64,000 nucleotides of DNA, from NCBI GenBank assembly GCA_019973155.2, contig BPQB01000053.1, forward strand, positions 62,001 through 126,000, given 5' to 3'. Of this stretch, positions 31,673-44,874 are shown piece after piece. Positions within the stretch are counted from its first letter, which is position 1, and each line of letters begins with the position of its first letter. The position numbers and the translations under genes are program-made. The stretch is from Phanerochaete sordida (Eukaryota > Basidiomycota > Agaricomycetes > Polyporales > Phanerochaetaceae). The notes beneath the pieces were generated by a model, which was given only the letters and a program-made list of their open reading frames with translations, was not told the DNA's origin and made no database searches.

Positions 31673-34600
31673 ATGGCGGCATCGACGTCGCCAGAGCCAT
31701 ATGACTACACCGAGGGTGCCTCAGCGATCGACATCCAGGACGCCATCGACTCGAACCGCCGGGCGCGGCGAGAATCCCAGTACGATGCTGCAGGCGATGG
31801 CGACATCTTCGACGGGCCAAGTCACTCTGTCAATCCCAGCAGCGTGTCGCGAATGTCGCTGTCGGAGCATGGGCGCCGGAGCAGCGAGGGCTGGCGCAGG
31901 CCGTCGACGAGCCGGCGGCAGAGCGAGGACGATGGCGGGTCGCGTTCGAGGAGCAGGCGCATGAGCAGGGACAGCCGCCGAGACAGTCGCGCGTCGCTCG
32001 TGTCTGAAGGTGAGCACGAGGACCAGTACACCGAAGACGAGGAGGAGGGCGAAACACACTTCAGGCGATCCCGACGCAAATCGACTTCACCCGCTCCACG
32101 CCCGACCGTCTTCGGGAACATCGCGCAAATATTTACCAGGGCTGCGCCGCAGACCGAGTCGCCGCCGCGTAGCAGGCGTGCCTCCATCTCGAGCAGGTCG
32201 TCTCGCGCGGGCCTGCTGCGCAGGACGTCCAGCCGCCGCTCAGACGCGGGCTCCGACTACGCGATAGACACGGACGACGAAGAGCGCTGGGGCTACGCTT
32301 CCGAGGAGGAAGACGAATCCGAGGATGAGTCAAGGCACGACAGCGACCGAGACTCTGTGGACTTTCGGTCTATCGGGGAAGGCTCCTTGCCGCCATCTCC
32401 TGGGCTTGCTCTGCACGTCATGGCCGGCGACCCCATCTTCGGAGACGAGGCGCGGATAGATATGGGCGAACTCGACCTCAGGGACCCGCCTCCACCGGGT
32501 CCACCAAGTCGGCAAATGATATTCCTGGAAGAGGAAGATGCGCACATTCGCTTTGTCGGCTATGAAGTTGTTCGTCTTCGGCAAGTCCTCTGGCGCATCT
32601 GCTGTGTCCTTTCGTTCGGCATCCTCGGTCTCCTAGGACACTGGTTTCCTCGTCTTTGGCTGCGCTGGGTGACAAAAGAGAAGGCATTCAAGGATATGGA
32701 ACATGGGTTCATAGTCATCGAGGTCAGTTAGCCTGCTATCGCGCATAATGGCTATTTGTGACGGCGCCTCAGTCTGCCTATAGAGATATCTCCTTGTTCC
32801 CTATACGAAAGGTTGAATATCCCTACCATGTCTCTACCGTCTTTCCTGCCCAAGTATCGGGATCTCTCTCGCGCACACCCTCTCGTACCGGGGAGAACGG
32901 TCACGCGACGTCGGGCCTGCTAAAGTGTCTCACAGTTGTAGACTATCGCTATGCCCGCTTTGCGCTTGACCCCCGGACAGGGCTATTTAGCATGGTCAAG
33001 TGAGTGGTACAGCGCTGAAACCAAGTTCTAGGCTAATCAACCTCCAGAGACTGGCGGGATAGCACATGGAGCACCAAGCCATCCGTTCAAGGAGGTCTCG
33101 ACGACGGTACCATGACGCAGCGCTTGACACTCTTCGGTCCCAACGTTATCGACATTGAAGGCAAATCAACAATCAGTCTACTCATCGAGGAGGTACGCTA
33201 ATCAGACGCCTTCTTGTGGTATTTTAGCCTCATGTGTATAGGTTATACATCCGTTCTACGTCTTTCAAATCGCTAGCATCATATTATGGTCACTGGACGA
33301 CTACTACTACTATGCGTTCTGTATCGCCCTGATTTCCGCCATCAGTATCGTGACAACCTTAGTCGAAACCAAAAAGACGATAACCCGTATGCGCGAGATG
33401 TCGAGATTTTCTTGTCCGGTGAACGTCTACCGGGATGGAAACTGTGAGACCAAATATTCATGTGTTTCTTTGAAGCTAAACAGCTGAGTCGTGCCAGGGA
33501 AAGAGGTTGATTCAACAGACCTTGTGCCCGGCGACGTTGTAAATCTGAACGAGCCACCTCTGCACGTCTTCCCTGCGGACATGTTCCTGCTTTTTGGCGA
33601 CGCCATCGTCAACGAGAGTATGCTTACCGGCGAAAGTGTACCCGTCAGCAAGGCGCCGATCAAGGACGAAGACCTCGCGCGCTGGAAGGATAGCAAGGAG
33701 CCTACTGGCGATACGGTCAAGAGCTTCCTGTATGCTGGCACCCGGGTCGTTCGCATCCGAGGCGGTATGGCTGCAGACGGCACTACGAGCTTACCTGCGG
33801 TTGGGATCGTCGTGCGGACTGGTGAGTACGGCCTGGATTGACCTTCAAGCTAATAATGATTTTTGTGTGAAGGCTTCAACACAACTAAGGGTTCACTGGT
33901 GCGATCGATGCTGTTCCCAAAGCCAATCGGATTCAAGTTCTATCGCGACTCTATTCGCTTCATCCTCGTGCTCGCAGGTCTGGCGGGCCTCGGCTTCTGC
34001 GCTTCTGCTGTCCAGTTTGTTAGACTCGGTGTAAGCCTCGCTCCCGCAGTCCTCATATTGATCCTTTTCGCTGACTATCGATTACAGATCAAGTGGCACA
34101 CCATCATGCTACGCGCCCTGGACCTCATTACCGTCGTAGTCCCTCCAGCACTTCCAGCGACTCTCTCCATCGGCACGAGCTTCGCCATTGGCCGGTTGCG
34201 CAAGCAGGGCATCTTCTGCATCTCGCCAAGCCGCGTCAACGTCGGCGGGCGCATCAATGTCTGTTGCTTCGACAAGACGGGCACGCTGACCGAGGACGGG
34301 CTCGACATCCTCGGCGTCCGCGCGCTCGAGCGGAACGTGCACCGCTTCGGCGAGCTCCTCGAGGACGTGCGCGATATGCCCTCAAGCAGCGAGAAGGCGA
34401 ACTTTCTGTATGCGCTCGCGACGTGCCATTCCCTCAAGATGGTCGGCGGCGAGATTATCGGCGACCCCCTGGACGTCAAGATGTTCGGTTTCACGAAGTG
34501 GACACTCGAGGAAGGGCAGGTGTCTGGCCACGGAGTCGTCAAGAACCGGGCAGGGGGCGATAGACCTGCGGCGCTTGTGCAGACTGTTGTGCGTCCGCCG

Positions 34601-36884
34601 GGTTCTGCGTCGTTCCGCGTCGAGGATGCACTGAAGGGCTCTGCTCGTGTAAGTGCTCTGTTCAACTTACTGGTGTATCAAGGCTAACTGCAGTCCTCAG
34701 CATGCACACTTCCTCGAGTTGGGCGTCATCCGCACATTCGAGTTTGTCTCGTCGCTCCGCAGGATGAGCGTCATCGTCAAGAGGCTCAAGAGCTCGTCCA
34801 TGGAGGTGTACGTCAAAGGTGCTCCGGAAGTCATGGGGGAGATCTGCGACAGGGACTCTTGTGAGCAATATTTAGACTTGATAATTCTGGTGCTAATATG
34901 TCTTCCAGTCCCCGACGATTACGACGACCTCCTGTCTTACTACACCAAGCGCGGATACCGTGTAATCGCCATGGCCGGCAAGAGCGTAGAGAACCTCTCG
35001 TGGTTGAGGGCCCAAAAGATGAAGCGGTGAGCCAACTGTTCGTTCTGTAGTCGCTGTGTTCTCACTTGGCGTGCTAGGGAACAAGCCGAGTCAGGTTTGA
35101 AGTTCCTGGGACTGATTATCTTCGAAAACAAGTTGAAGCCAGGAACGACTCCTGCCATTCAGGCGCTGCGGAACGCGCACTTCGCCTGCCGGATGATTAC
35201 GGGCGACAACCCTCTGACTGCTGTCAGCGTTGCCCGCGAATGTAGCCTCGTGAACCAGGCGGCCCATGTCTTCTCACCAGTATTTATCAGAGGTATGTGG
35301 CGTGACTCGCTTTGTGGTGCAAACTCTGAAATGCCGAACATGACAGGCGGGCCCAGAACCCCCATGTCGAAGCTAGAGTGGTTTTGCATGGACGAACCGG
35401 CGTGGAAACTAGACGACTACAGCCTTAAGCCTCTCACACCGCCCGCTCACCGGACGGTCGAGTCCGACGATGTCGACCATCATGACTACACCCTCGTCGT
35501 CACCGGGGACGTCTTCCGCTGGATGATCAATCACGCGCCGCTAGAGACGGTGCAGCGGGTGAGCGCGACGTCTTCGCCAAACATGGCCAGGTTCTGACCA
35601 GTTTGTACAGATGCTCGTCAAGGCACAGATCTTCGCGCGTATGTCTCCTGACGAGAAGAACGAGGTCGTCGAGCGGCTTCAGGGCCTTGGCTACACCGTG
35701 CTCATGTGCGGTGATGGCGCGAACGACTGCGCGGCGCTCAAGGCCGCCGATGTCGGGCTGTCGCTCTCCGAGGCGGAGGCGTCCGTCGCCGCGCCGTTCA
35801 CGAGCCGCACGCCCGACATCAGCTGCGTGCTGGAGGTCATCAAGGAGGGCCGTGCAGCGCTCGTGACGAGCTTCAGCTGCTTCAAGTACATGTAGGGGCC
35901 TTCCTCGTCTGGCGGAGGGCAGTGTTACTGACATCTTTGTTTTGCAGGGCGTTGTATTCACTCATACAGTTTACGACTATCACCTTGTTGTATTCCTTCG
36001 CGTCGTCGCTGGGAGACTTCCAGGCAAGTCGACGCCGACTTCGTATCTCGCCCTGGCCGTATTCTTACTCATTTCCTGCGTCTAGTTCTTGTACATTGAT
36101 TTGTTCATCATCATACCTATCGCTGTCACTAGTAGGTCTCGGTCAACCCTTGAGGGGCAGTCATACTAATCAAATCCACGACAGTGGGTCGCACACTACC
36201 CTACCCCAAGCTTCACCCGAAGGGCCCCACAGCAAGCCTGGTCTCGAAAAAGGTTCTGTCTAGCATTATCGGCCAGGTCATCGTCACAAGCGGCATTCAG
36301 TTCTGGGCGTTCCATTGGGTCAGAGAGCAGTCATGGTAAGCGGACTCCATGATGCGTTACCCGCATCCTGATCGTCGTATCATAGGTACACTCCCCCAGT
36401 GATGAACGATCCCGACTCAGACGAGGGCAAGCTCGCGGCTAGGAACTACGAGAACTCAGCCCTGTTCTTGGTTTCGTGCTTCCAGTACATCCTCGTCGCA
36501 GCCGTCTTCAGCATCGGACCGCCGTACCGAAAGCCTATCTGGACGAACGGTATGTCTCGTCAACCCTGTAAACTAAATCTTGTGCTGAACCCTTCCTCAG
36601 CGCTCCTGATGCTTTCCATCGTCGCTCTGTCGCTCTTCAACGTCGTCGTGCTCCTCTTCCCGCCCGACTTCCTGTCGTCCATCCTGGAGCTTACCAACCT
36701 CCCGCTGTCGGGTCGTCTCACCCTGCTGCTCGCGGTCGTCATCAACGTGGTTCTGTCCATGACATTCGAACGCTGGGGTGCTCCCGCAGTGGCCGTTGCA
36801 GTGGAATATCTGACCAGCCTGCGCAAGCGACACCGCACCAAGGACGGGAAGGCATACAAGGCTGTCGATGGCGGGATGCGATAG
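31673..36884 (+). CDS. P5B-type ATPase (ATP13A2/Ypk9-like)
   Basis: Seventeen exons give 1457 aa: 31673-32722, 32773-32999, 33048-33192, 33242-33443, 33498-33821, 33873-34030, 34088-34648, 34701-34860, 34909-35026, 35078-35292, 35347-35558, 35611-35891, 35948-36023, 36086-36131, 36185-36335, 36386-36549 and 36601-36884. P-type landmarks are all present: TGES at about residue 586, PPALPATL in the P5B membrane motif, the phosphorylation site DKTGTLT at about 763, KGAPE, MITGDN and the hinge GDGANDC at about 1158. PPALP rather than PPELP separates P5B from P5A. P5B ATPases (human ATP13A2, yeast Ypk9) sit in lysosome/vacuole membranes and export polyamines to the cytosol. The first 280 residues are Arg/Ser-rich and disordered. 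One intron (36024-36085) has a GC donor. Expected function: vacuolar polyamine and metal tolerance. Confidence 0.9.
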
Positions 36885-37266
36885 CGTGTCCACAAAAAAG
36901 ACGACCAGTGTAGCCTCGGTCAAGAACATCATCTGTGGACTATCAGCTTTCTTTTGTCACAGTTTAGATTTGTAGTTTGGCCCAAACTCTTGACATGCAT
37001 AGCGCCTTGTCCGCGACTCCTGTACCCTGCTTATGTCAGCAAACGCCGCGACGAGGTGAGGTAGGAAGGTCGTTCACTAATTACAGCAATACGCGTGTTG
37101 GTTCATCAGCTGGGGATCGCCTTAGAAACCTTCAGTTCAGCCCTCTCTTCCCCATACCACTTCACATACCACTACCTCCTGCATCCATCTCGCCACGAAC
37201 GCGGTACGTTGACATACTCTATGCCCAGAAAAACGCGAGACTCAGTCACGAAACACAGCCCCAGCA
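36885..37266. other. intergenic, ATPase 3' end to BTB-1 promoter
   Basis: The interval holds the ATPase 3' UTR and the BTB-1 promoter. No separate gene is visible. A CT-rich leader lies just before the BTB-1 start. Confidence 0.45.
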
Positions 37267-38388
37267 ATGGATCACGAGACGCCGGCATCTAGACACCCCA
37301 CGCTGTACTTTTCCGACGGCGACGTCGTACTCAGCGCAGCAGACGAGACACCGAGCCAGGTACTCTTCCGCGTCGACAAGCTCTTTCTCTCGCGACACTC
37401 CGAGATTTTCCGCAATTTGTTCGGGGACGCTATCGACAGTGGGCAGGAGACGTACGACGGAGTGCCGCTGGTGCCAATGATCGGAGACAAAGCGAAGGAC
37501 CTGGCTCTCCTCATCGAGGTTATATACGATCCATCGTACGTGAGCAACTTCTTCCTGCCATAGCGCCCGCTGACCGTCATGGGCAGCGCACTGTACAATC
37601 TCCTGGACAACACTCCGCCAGCGGATCTACCCCTCCGGGTGGGCGGCCTAGCCGACATCGCCCAGAAGTACATCGTGGGGAAGATCAAAGAGAGCATCGT
37701 CGCGAAGATCGAGAGCCAGTGGCCGACCACGCTCGAGGCGTGGGACGCGCAGCGCGCCAGCATGCTGCACGCGCAGGAGCAGAACGACATGGTCTGGTTC
37801 GACCAGTTCGGCGCCGCCTTCCCCGAGCCCGTGTCCGCGATCATCTTCGCACAGAAGCACGACGTGCCGTCCGTCCTCCCCGCCGCGTTCTACCGCCTCT
37901 CGTTCACCCGGTTCGGCCACCACTACGGCGCGGAGGAGCGCTTCCCGGAAGACCGCTACGGCGCAGAGAACCTCCCTACCGCGCGCTGGAAGCTCCTGGA
38001 CGCGGACACCTTGCGCCGGTTCCTTGCTGCCAAGGAGTACCTCCTGCAGAATTTCCAGGAGACGCTGGACGGTCAGCGTATGCTGGACAAAATGATGGTC
38101 GTTCCTAGACCCCTCGGACGTTGTTACCGTGAGGTAGGGTCTGGTGAATCGAGCTGCGTATGGAACAAGGACGACATACAAGCACGTATCGCCAAATTGG
38201 TCGCCACCAACCTCAGCTTCGTCGACATCGACGCCCTCGGCTTCCTGAAGAAGCTGCAGGCGCTTATCGAGGAGCAGACCTTCTGCCGTTCATGCAAGAT
38301 GTTTTTGGTGGATGATATCGAGGCATCGCGCAGGAAGCTCTGGACTCTCATGTCTGGGTGGTTCACGGCTCCTCCAGAGGAAGACTGA
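37267..38388 (+). CDS. BTB/POZ domain protein 1
   Basis: Two exons, 37267-37535 and 37587-38388, give 356 aa. The N-terminal part is a BTB fold in the style common in Agaricomycetes: LYFSDGDVVLSA at about residue 13, VLFRVDKLFLSRHSEIFRNLF at about 32, and TYDGVPLVPM, with a DLALLIEVIYDP helix. The rest is helical (GLADIAQKYIVGKIKESIV, QWPTTLEAWDA) and ends with a Cys pair region FCRSCKMFL. BTB domains mediate dimerisation and, with Cul3, substrate recruitment for ubiquitylation; the function here is not known. A paralogue of exactly the same length and intron position lies at 52.5-53.6 kb on the other strand. Confidence 0.8.
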
Positions 38389-38870
38389 ATGGCCTGGGTC
38401 ATATAACCTGGCATGTATCTTGAAATCAGCGTTGCGATGTTAGCGCGCACCTCCTGTATAACGACTATTTCGTTCAGGCGGACGCTACAAAAGACAAAGA
38501 AGCGGGCGTATTTTCTTGGGGAAAGTGATTTGCTGAACTCCCTTCTCGCGAACGCAGGCTGAGCACCACGGACAGCGCGCGTCGTAATCATCTCCTGGAT
38601 CGCGCCCATCCACGCGTCGTTTGGCGAGAGCCACCACTATAGTCAGATGTTGTCGATGAGCGGAATGATGTATTGCCCATCGCGATGAATCGCAAATGAA
38701 TCGTGTATGCGTAGGACGAGACCCGGTGTCCTATATCCTGGACTCCACGAGTTTACAGTATGACTGCTTCATGTTTCACGCATGAACCAGCAGCGATACC
38801 AATGCCAACAGAACAATGCCTTTATTTGCTACGTTCTAACAATGCAGTGTCCAGAGCACATGTTTTGTAC
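38389..38870. other. intergenic between convergent genes
   Basis: This 482-bp stretch separates the 3' ends of BTB-1 and the SDR gene. No gene or repeat is seen. Confidence 0.45.
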
Positions 38871-39968
38871 CTACGCAACAACATCAAGCTTGTTGACGAG
38901 GAGATCCTTGGTGACGATCTTGTCCTTCCACTCGCGCTCGACCTGGCCGAGGTCCCACGTGGCGGAAACGTAGCGGCCGTTGAGGTAGTCGGCCTTGCCC
39001 TGCGCCAGGTAGAGCAGCGTCGCGGCGGGCAGCTCCAGGGTGTCGGGCGCCGGCACACCGAGGTCCTGCGCGCCGGACTCGATGTTCATGTCGGTGACGA
39101 TCGAGCCGGGGTGGAGGGAGAAGGCCTTCACGCCGGGGTTCTCTGCATCGACGGGAGTCAGGAAGAGTAGTGATGGATTGCGGCATGCGACGCACCCATG
39201 GAGATAAACTCGATCAGCCTGTTGAGGGCATGCTTCGACAGCTGCATTACAGTCAGCAAGCTGCACCGAAGCGGTAGCTATGCGGCCGCGTACCGCGTAG
39301 TCGGAGCCCCCGGGCATGCGGACCTGGCCCGCGAGGGAGCTGATAGCAAAGAAGTAGCCGTGCGACTTGCGCAGGTGCTTGGCCGCCGCGCGGATGGTGT
39401 TGTATGTCCCGAAGACGTTGATCTCGAGGGTGTTCCACCAGACGTCCGCGGGCTTCTCGTCCAGCGCTGCGGCACCAGGTCAGCCACAATTCTGCGCGCG
39501 GGTAAGGGGGCGTGCTCACTGTCCGCAAAGCGCGTGACGGCGCCGGCATTGGCGATGACGATATCGAGCCCGCCGAACGCCGTGGCGGCGCCGTCGACGG
39601 CGGCCTGCACCTCGGCGGTGTCCTTGACGTTCACGATGAACTTTGCGACCTTCGCGTCCGGCGCCGCCGCGAGGATCGCCGCCTTCGTCTCGTCGAGCTT
39701 GCTGCCGGAGCGCGCGGCGATGGCGACGTTCGCGCCGGCCTTGGCGAAGACGACGGCGGTGGTGCGCCCGATGCCGCGGCTGGCACCCGTAATGAAGACG
39801 GATTTGCCCTTGAGGGCCTTCGAGGAGAAGGCGGCGGAGGGGTCGATGGTGGGGTAGATGCTGTGGGGGCCCTGTTAGCGGCGGTCCTGCAACTCATGAA
39901 CAGGGCCAGGCGTACTCGTGGCGCGCCTCAACGGGGAGGTCCTCAGTGAAACCCTTTGGGACAGACAT
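38871..39968 (-). CDS. short-chain dehydrogenase/reductase
   Basis: Five exons: 39968-39916, 39860-39520, 39466-39294, 39241-39196 and 39142-38871, giving 294 aa, a classical SDR length. The cofactor site is TGASRGIG at about residue 38, then IANAGA, the catalytic Ser in ISSLAG and the Y-x-x-x-K pair in DYALSK, which becomes visible only after splicing exons 3 and 4. A PGSIVTDMN segment follows, as in many SDRs. It is expected to be an NAD(P)-dependent soluble oxidoreductase; the substrate cannot be read from the sequence. It lies in the same orientation as the P450 1.1 kb upstream, but there is no sign of a secondary-metabolite cluster. Confidence 0.83.
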
Positions 39969-41078
39969 TGTCGTCGAGATTGAGTGGAGAATAGAGCAGA
40001 AGAGTAGTGATTTGTGCGGCTGAGCCTGACGATCTGCCAGTCCAGCGAGTGCCTCTTATACGGTGGTGGCGGCCTACGCATTGACTGTCGGATAGTGTGC
40101 TGAATAATCATAGTGCGTTGTCGAAAAGAAGAGAAGTATTACAAATCCACCAACCTTGCATCGCTGCCCATCGACCGCCCACAGTGAGCACTCTGACAGC
40201 TGCCCTGCTCACTAAGCAGCCTGCTAGGACAGCAATTGCCCCTAGAGGCAGAATATGCAGTGACCTAGCCGATAATCTTCAGTGGTGACGCGCATGTAGC
40301 GCGTCAGCAACTTGCGCTTCGTACGCTCACCTGTAGTGGCACACGCTGGAGGCTGACGGTAACAAATCGAGTGAGCATCCAATAAATGCTCGAGGGAGCC
40401 CGACGCACGTCGACTACAAAGTCGCCAGAAGGCGGATAACCACATAGGGTAGGTCGGAATGCAAGTGGTGCGCATCCGATTCCGCGATAATCGGGATGGC
40501 TTCAACTAGCCAGCGCGCGCGCGCGACGGTGCCACCACGGCACGATCGCTCCGCCCAGCTGCGCGGCGATCGCTCGCACGATCGCTGTCCCTCGCGGCAC
40601 CGCGCACACGCTGACGCATGCTGATTTGACTGCATCGGACGCCGGGGCTTTCGGCTCAGGCCTGGTCGCACGACGAGCAAAGCCACACGCAAATGCAAGG
40701 CCGCCATAAGCCGGAGGCTTCGCATTGGCTCGAACCGCGTTCCACTCATCCCGCAGCGAGCGGGCGCACGGAGCCCACGGCAGCGACCGCCTGCGCTTCG
40801 AATGGCACACAACGCTCGTTTGACTGATGTAAATCCCTGTAAACTCGATTCATTCATTGAGGTTGCGAAAGACAACTCCACCTACCTCGGAGAACCTAGG
40901 TCGAGGCTGGTCGAGGAGCCAGACATGTCAGCGCCATAGAGCATCATGAGACTTGGAGAAGGCTACGTACCTAGTCGAGCGTCCAGGCACCGTCGCTCAC
41001 TGCTTCCAACGTTTCTGAAGCATTGGATTTCCTCTGCTACCTCCTTGCAAGCACAATACAGATTTAAAGCATGGCAAA
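39969..41078. other. intergenic 1.1 kb
   Basis: This lies between the SDR start and the P450 stop. It contains a GC-alternating patch (GCGCGCGCGCGAC at about 40506) and several GCGATCGC-like strings at 40545-40585, but no supported gene. Confidence 0.45.
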
Positions 41079-43126
41079 TTATGAACGCAGGGTGAGCTGT
41101 ACAGGCAGCTTGCTCCGGCGCGTCGTGAACATCTCCTCGATGACGCCCTCCCACGCGTCGAACGCCGCCTCGTCCGCGATCTTGATGTCGAACGTCTGCA
41201 GCAGCGCGCAGGTCACCGACCGGATCTCCGTAAGCGCGAGCGTCTTCCCGGCGCAGACTGTCGGGCCCTGCGAGAACGGGAAGAAGACCTCGCGCGTCGT
41301 CACGACGTCCGCAGCGGCGATGGTGTCGCCAGAGGGCAGAAGATACGCGTCCTGCGAGAGCCACCGGTCCGGCCAGAAGGTGTCGGTGAGCGGAGAGAAG
41401 TACTGCGCGTCGCGGTGGATTGTGTATGCGTGGAAGGAGACTTGGGTCTGCTCTGGAATAAAGCTGTATGTATAATATAAGGCTATGACATGGCGGGTTC
41501 CACATTTGCAAGGAACTCACTGTGTGCCGATTGCATATCCGCCAGTTCCAGGCTCCACCCGCCTCTGCAGACTAGAGAGAACAGGCGGGTACAGGCGCAA
41601 CGCCTCGTTGCTGGTTGATCGCAATCAGCGAACAGGATCTTCGGGAAATACAAATAAAGCGCATACATGCATGCGTTGAGGAACGGCATGCTCGCCTGCT
41701 TGGAAATATCCAGCCTGAGACCTTCGCCCTGCGGCAGGGCCTCATCGACCTCCTTGCGAAGACGCTCAAGGTACTCTGGGTGGCGCAGCAGGAAATAGAA
41801 CAACTGGCTGAGCGCAGTCGCAGTGGTGTCGCCGCCGGCTATAATGGCAAGCTGGCCGTCGATGGCGACCAGCGTCGGGTCTGGCTTGATCTTCTCGTGC
41901 CCTTCTTCGTCCATGAGGTGGTAGAAGAGGTCGTGATGCGTGGAGCCGCGGGCGACCCGCGCTTTGACGGTCTTCACCCCCAGAGCTTTGATCTGGGGCC
42001 AGTACCTGTTGGTATTGGGTACCCACTTAAGGTACTCGACAGCCCAGGATACGTGTGATGTCCAGGCGACGTCCCTGTGCACCTCCGTGTTAGCGCCTGC
42101 AAGCGCCCATCTGAAGGACGAGGCTACCGCATAGCGAGCTCGACTAGAGGCGTCAGGCCGTCTTGATCGAACCCGTTCTTCAGCAGACCGTAGTCATGTG
42201 TAAACCTATCAAGTGTATTAGACTGGCAAGCTCGGCAGTACCAGGTAGAACCCACGCCATATGACCCATGAAGTCAAAGCCAAAATAGGTCATCCACTCG
42301 GAGAAGTCGACACGCTGGTGCTTCCTCTGCTTGAGGCCGTCCACGAGATCACCTACGGTCTCGCGGACGAGCTCCTCGTAGTATTTCATGGAGGCGCTGT
42401 TCATGCCCCTCGCCCATGGTCGCCGGCGGACGGCGTGGAGCGCCGAGTCGCGGATGGCGTTCAGGGACGTCCCTGCCTTGTGGTTGCGCGTTTCGTAGTC
42501 TGCGCTTGGGTCAGCAGCGAAGCGAGGCGTGGGGTGCGTTCGGCAGACGCACATGGTCCCTTTGGGAGGCCTTTGGGCCCAATCGCCTCCGTGAACTCCC
42601 TCGCCGTGACGGACAGCTCGTTCGGCCCTGCAGCGCACGATTAGTGATGCTCATGCTACGAATGCGTACTTTTCACCAATCCGAACCACGTCGCCGTAGC
42701 GCAGATGCAAGTCGCGGATGTACAGGTGTGTCTTGCCACTTCGTCCGACGATATACGCTAGCCAGCCCTTAGAAACCCTGCAGAGCAAGGGTCCAGGGTA
42801 GCCAGCGAGCGGATGGAACGGTGAGAGCCGATAGGCAACGATGAACGCAGCAAGCGTAGCCCAGAAGATAGCATATACGCCGAAGCTTGCTGCAAGGAGT
42901 GAGCTGTAGTGCTCGCGGACTCCTGCAATAAGTATCGCTGGCACGATGCACAAGAGAAAGAGCGCTGAAGCAGGGCTGCTCGGCTCGTATCTCTTGTAAA
43001 TCAGGTACACGGCCTGGAAACGGCAAGTCAGTATGCGATGTGAGAAGTTTGAGTAACGTCCTAACTTACCGCGCCGGCAGCGACGGGAAGTGCCGGCAGG
43101 GCGAGAAGACCCTGAGACATGGCCAT
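41079..43126 (-). CDS. cytochrome P450 monooxygenase
   Basis: Eight exons: 43126-43070, 43013-42677, 42627-42553, 42499-42256, 42205-42128, 42074-41667, 41610-41521 and 41463-41079, giving 557 aa. The N-terminus has hydrophobic membrane segments (ALFLLCIVPAILIAGV and a second one) followed by the Pro-rich hinge. The I-helix oxygen motif is AGGDTT at about residue 340, ExxR is EALR at about 402, PDRW follows, and the heme loop is FSQGPTVCAGK with its Cys ligand at about residue 500. It is an ER-anchored monooxygenase of the CYP67/CYP5-like group common in wood-decay basidiomycetes; that subgroup is only a guess. Substrate unknown. Each intron restores a recognisable P450 motif, for example VRIGPNELSV across intron 2. 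Confidence 0.88.
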
Positions 43127-44874
43127 ATTTTCTTCTCAAGCACTGACAGCGACTGGGAGGTGTGCTCAAACTCAATGTCCAAATGGCTGACTGCGAGGCT
43201 TATATAGTCCAACGCATCCTGCTATCCACGGGAACTATTACGTCGCTTCGGAAGACGCGTATGGACCTTCTGACAGCTGCGATCAACGTTTACCGGCCAC
43301 GAGTTCGATTTGCAGGGTTGGATTGACTTTCGATGTCGATAGCTCTTCCTCAGTCAGGCGAGTACCAACGGGCCCGCCATGCGCCTCTTGCATCACGGCG
43401 GGGCGTTGAGACAACCCAGTGAAACGACTGTCCTGTATAAGTGTAAATAAGCTGGTGTACTGCATAGTTCGGAGAAGGGACGGAGAAGTTCAGAACTGGC
43501 ATTAAGTTCGGGCAGGTCACATTATCAGTGTCGCACGGCGCCGGGCATCGACGACGTATCAATCAGCACTGCTAAACTACGCGCGGGATAGGAGCAGTCC
43601 GTAAGCACCGCGATGCAAGTGGGGTCCGGTAACTTACGAGTAAGAGCGCGTAGGTAGGCTGGTACCATCGTCTTGAGTCGCGTCGATCCGTCGCGTGCAC
43701 GCTGTTCAGTATTCAAGGAGTTCAACGCCCTTCGTCGGGTTTGTCTGGTGTAGTGATTTGCATGACAGTGGCAGTTGGATTTCTAGCTCAACCTGTGCGA
43801 GAATTTGCATCAGCGCCATCCGCGCACCTTCGTCCGATAAGGCTGTACACCTGCGATACTCTAACCAACGGGCACCAGGGCTGAACGCTCCTGCGAAATA
43901 GACGACCAGGCAGGGGTTTGAGCGTATGAGAAGTTACCAATATAAGATCGGTCATATGGTGCGGGAGATGTTGGGCTCTCTGAAAATCTGACAATAGGGA
44001 GTTAAACCTCAGCCATCCGAGCCGCTGATCAAGAGCCCTGTCCATGGATGGACGTTGACACTCCATGCGACGGGATGCGATGAGCAGCATCAGCCTCCAG
44101 GTCGCGATCTGTCGTAGTGCGGTTGGTCGCACGAGCGTACGCGCGCCTCGGGCGTCGCGAGGGGACGCCGAATTCTCGTGTCGACGGGCACAACGTCGTC
44201 TAGCAGCCGTCCAGATGCGCGTAGAAACGCCGCACTGCGATCTCGACCAGTCTGGGTGGGTCATTTACGAAAATTTCTCCCACAGTGCAAAGCAGCGTTG
44301 CTCACCTGCTGGCGCGCAGAAGCCGTTGGGACGCTGGAAGTGACGGACTAACGACCACACATTTGCCTGGCAAGCACATTCTGGCATACGATCTGCGAGT
44401 TCACGAACACTTGGCAGTGCTCGAGCAGCCTTCATGAGATTTTGTAGGAGAGACGAGGACAGATGTATTTGATTGAGGTTTACTGATTGTCTCCAGGCGA
44501 GCTTATATGCCGGTTGCGCTGGACGCGTGCCGAGTAAGCTGAGTTTGTGACATAATAAGGACAAAGCTTACTTTAATACAGTCGGACCTCTAATGCTATC
44601 ACGAGAAATGGTTACGCGCGTTGATTGCCTTTGTGATGGGATACCGCGCGTTAGACGCGCGGAGGAGGACCGCTTGGCGGGCGGTGTGGCCTGCCTCTTG
44701 ACCGTCGCCATTGTCCGTGGTTCCGCTGCATCTCCTTTCTTTCGCCCTGGGGGCCATTCCATTCCTTTCCAACCTCTTTCGTCGTCGCATTCAGGCTCGT
44801 CGACCTCAGGGAGCAGGGTCTCCGCTCGTTTCTTGTCCATCCCACCTGTGATTTCAGCGAAATTACCTTCAACG
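43127..44874. other. intergenic 1.7 kb
   Basis: This is a divergent region between the P450 start and the mucin-like gene start. Short open frames show no domain. No RNA gene is seen. The last 200 bp are pyrimidine-rich and probably the promoter and leader of the next gene. Confidence 0.45.

Noticed and set aside
40414..40881. 155-codon minus-strand open frame between SDR and P450
   Set aside because: No domain, no splice-supported extension, and it overlaps simple GC-alternating sequence.
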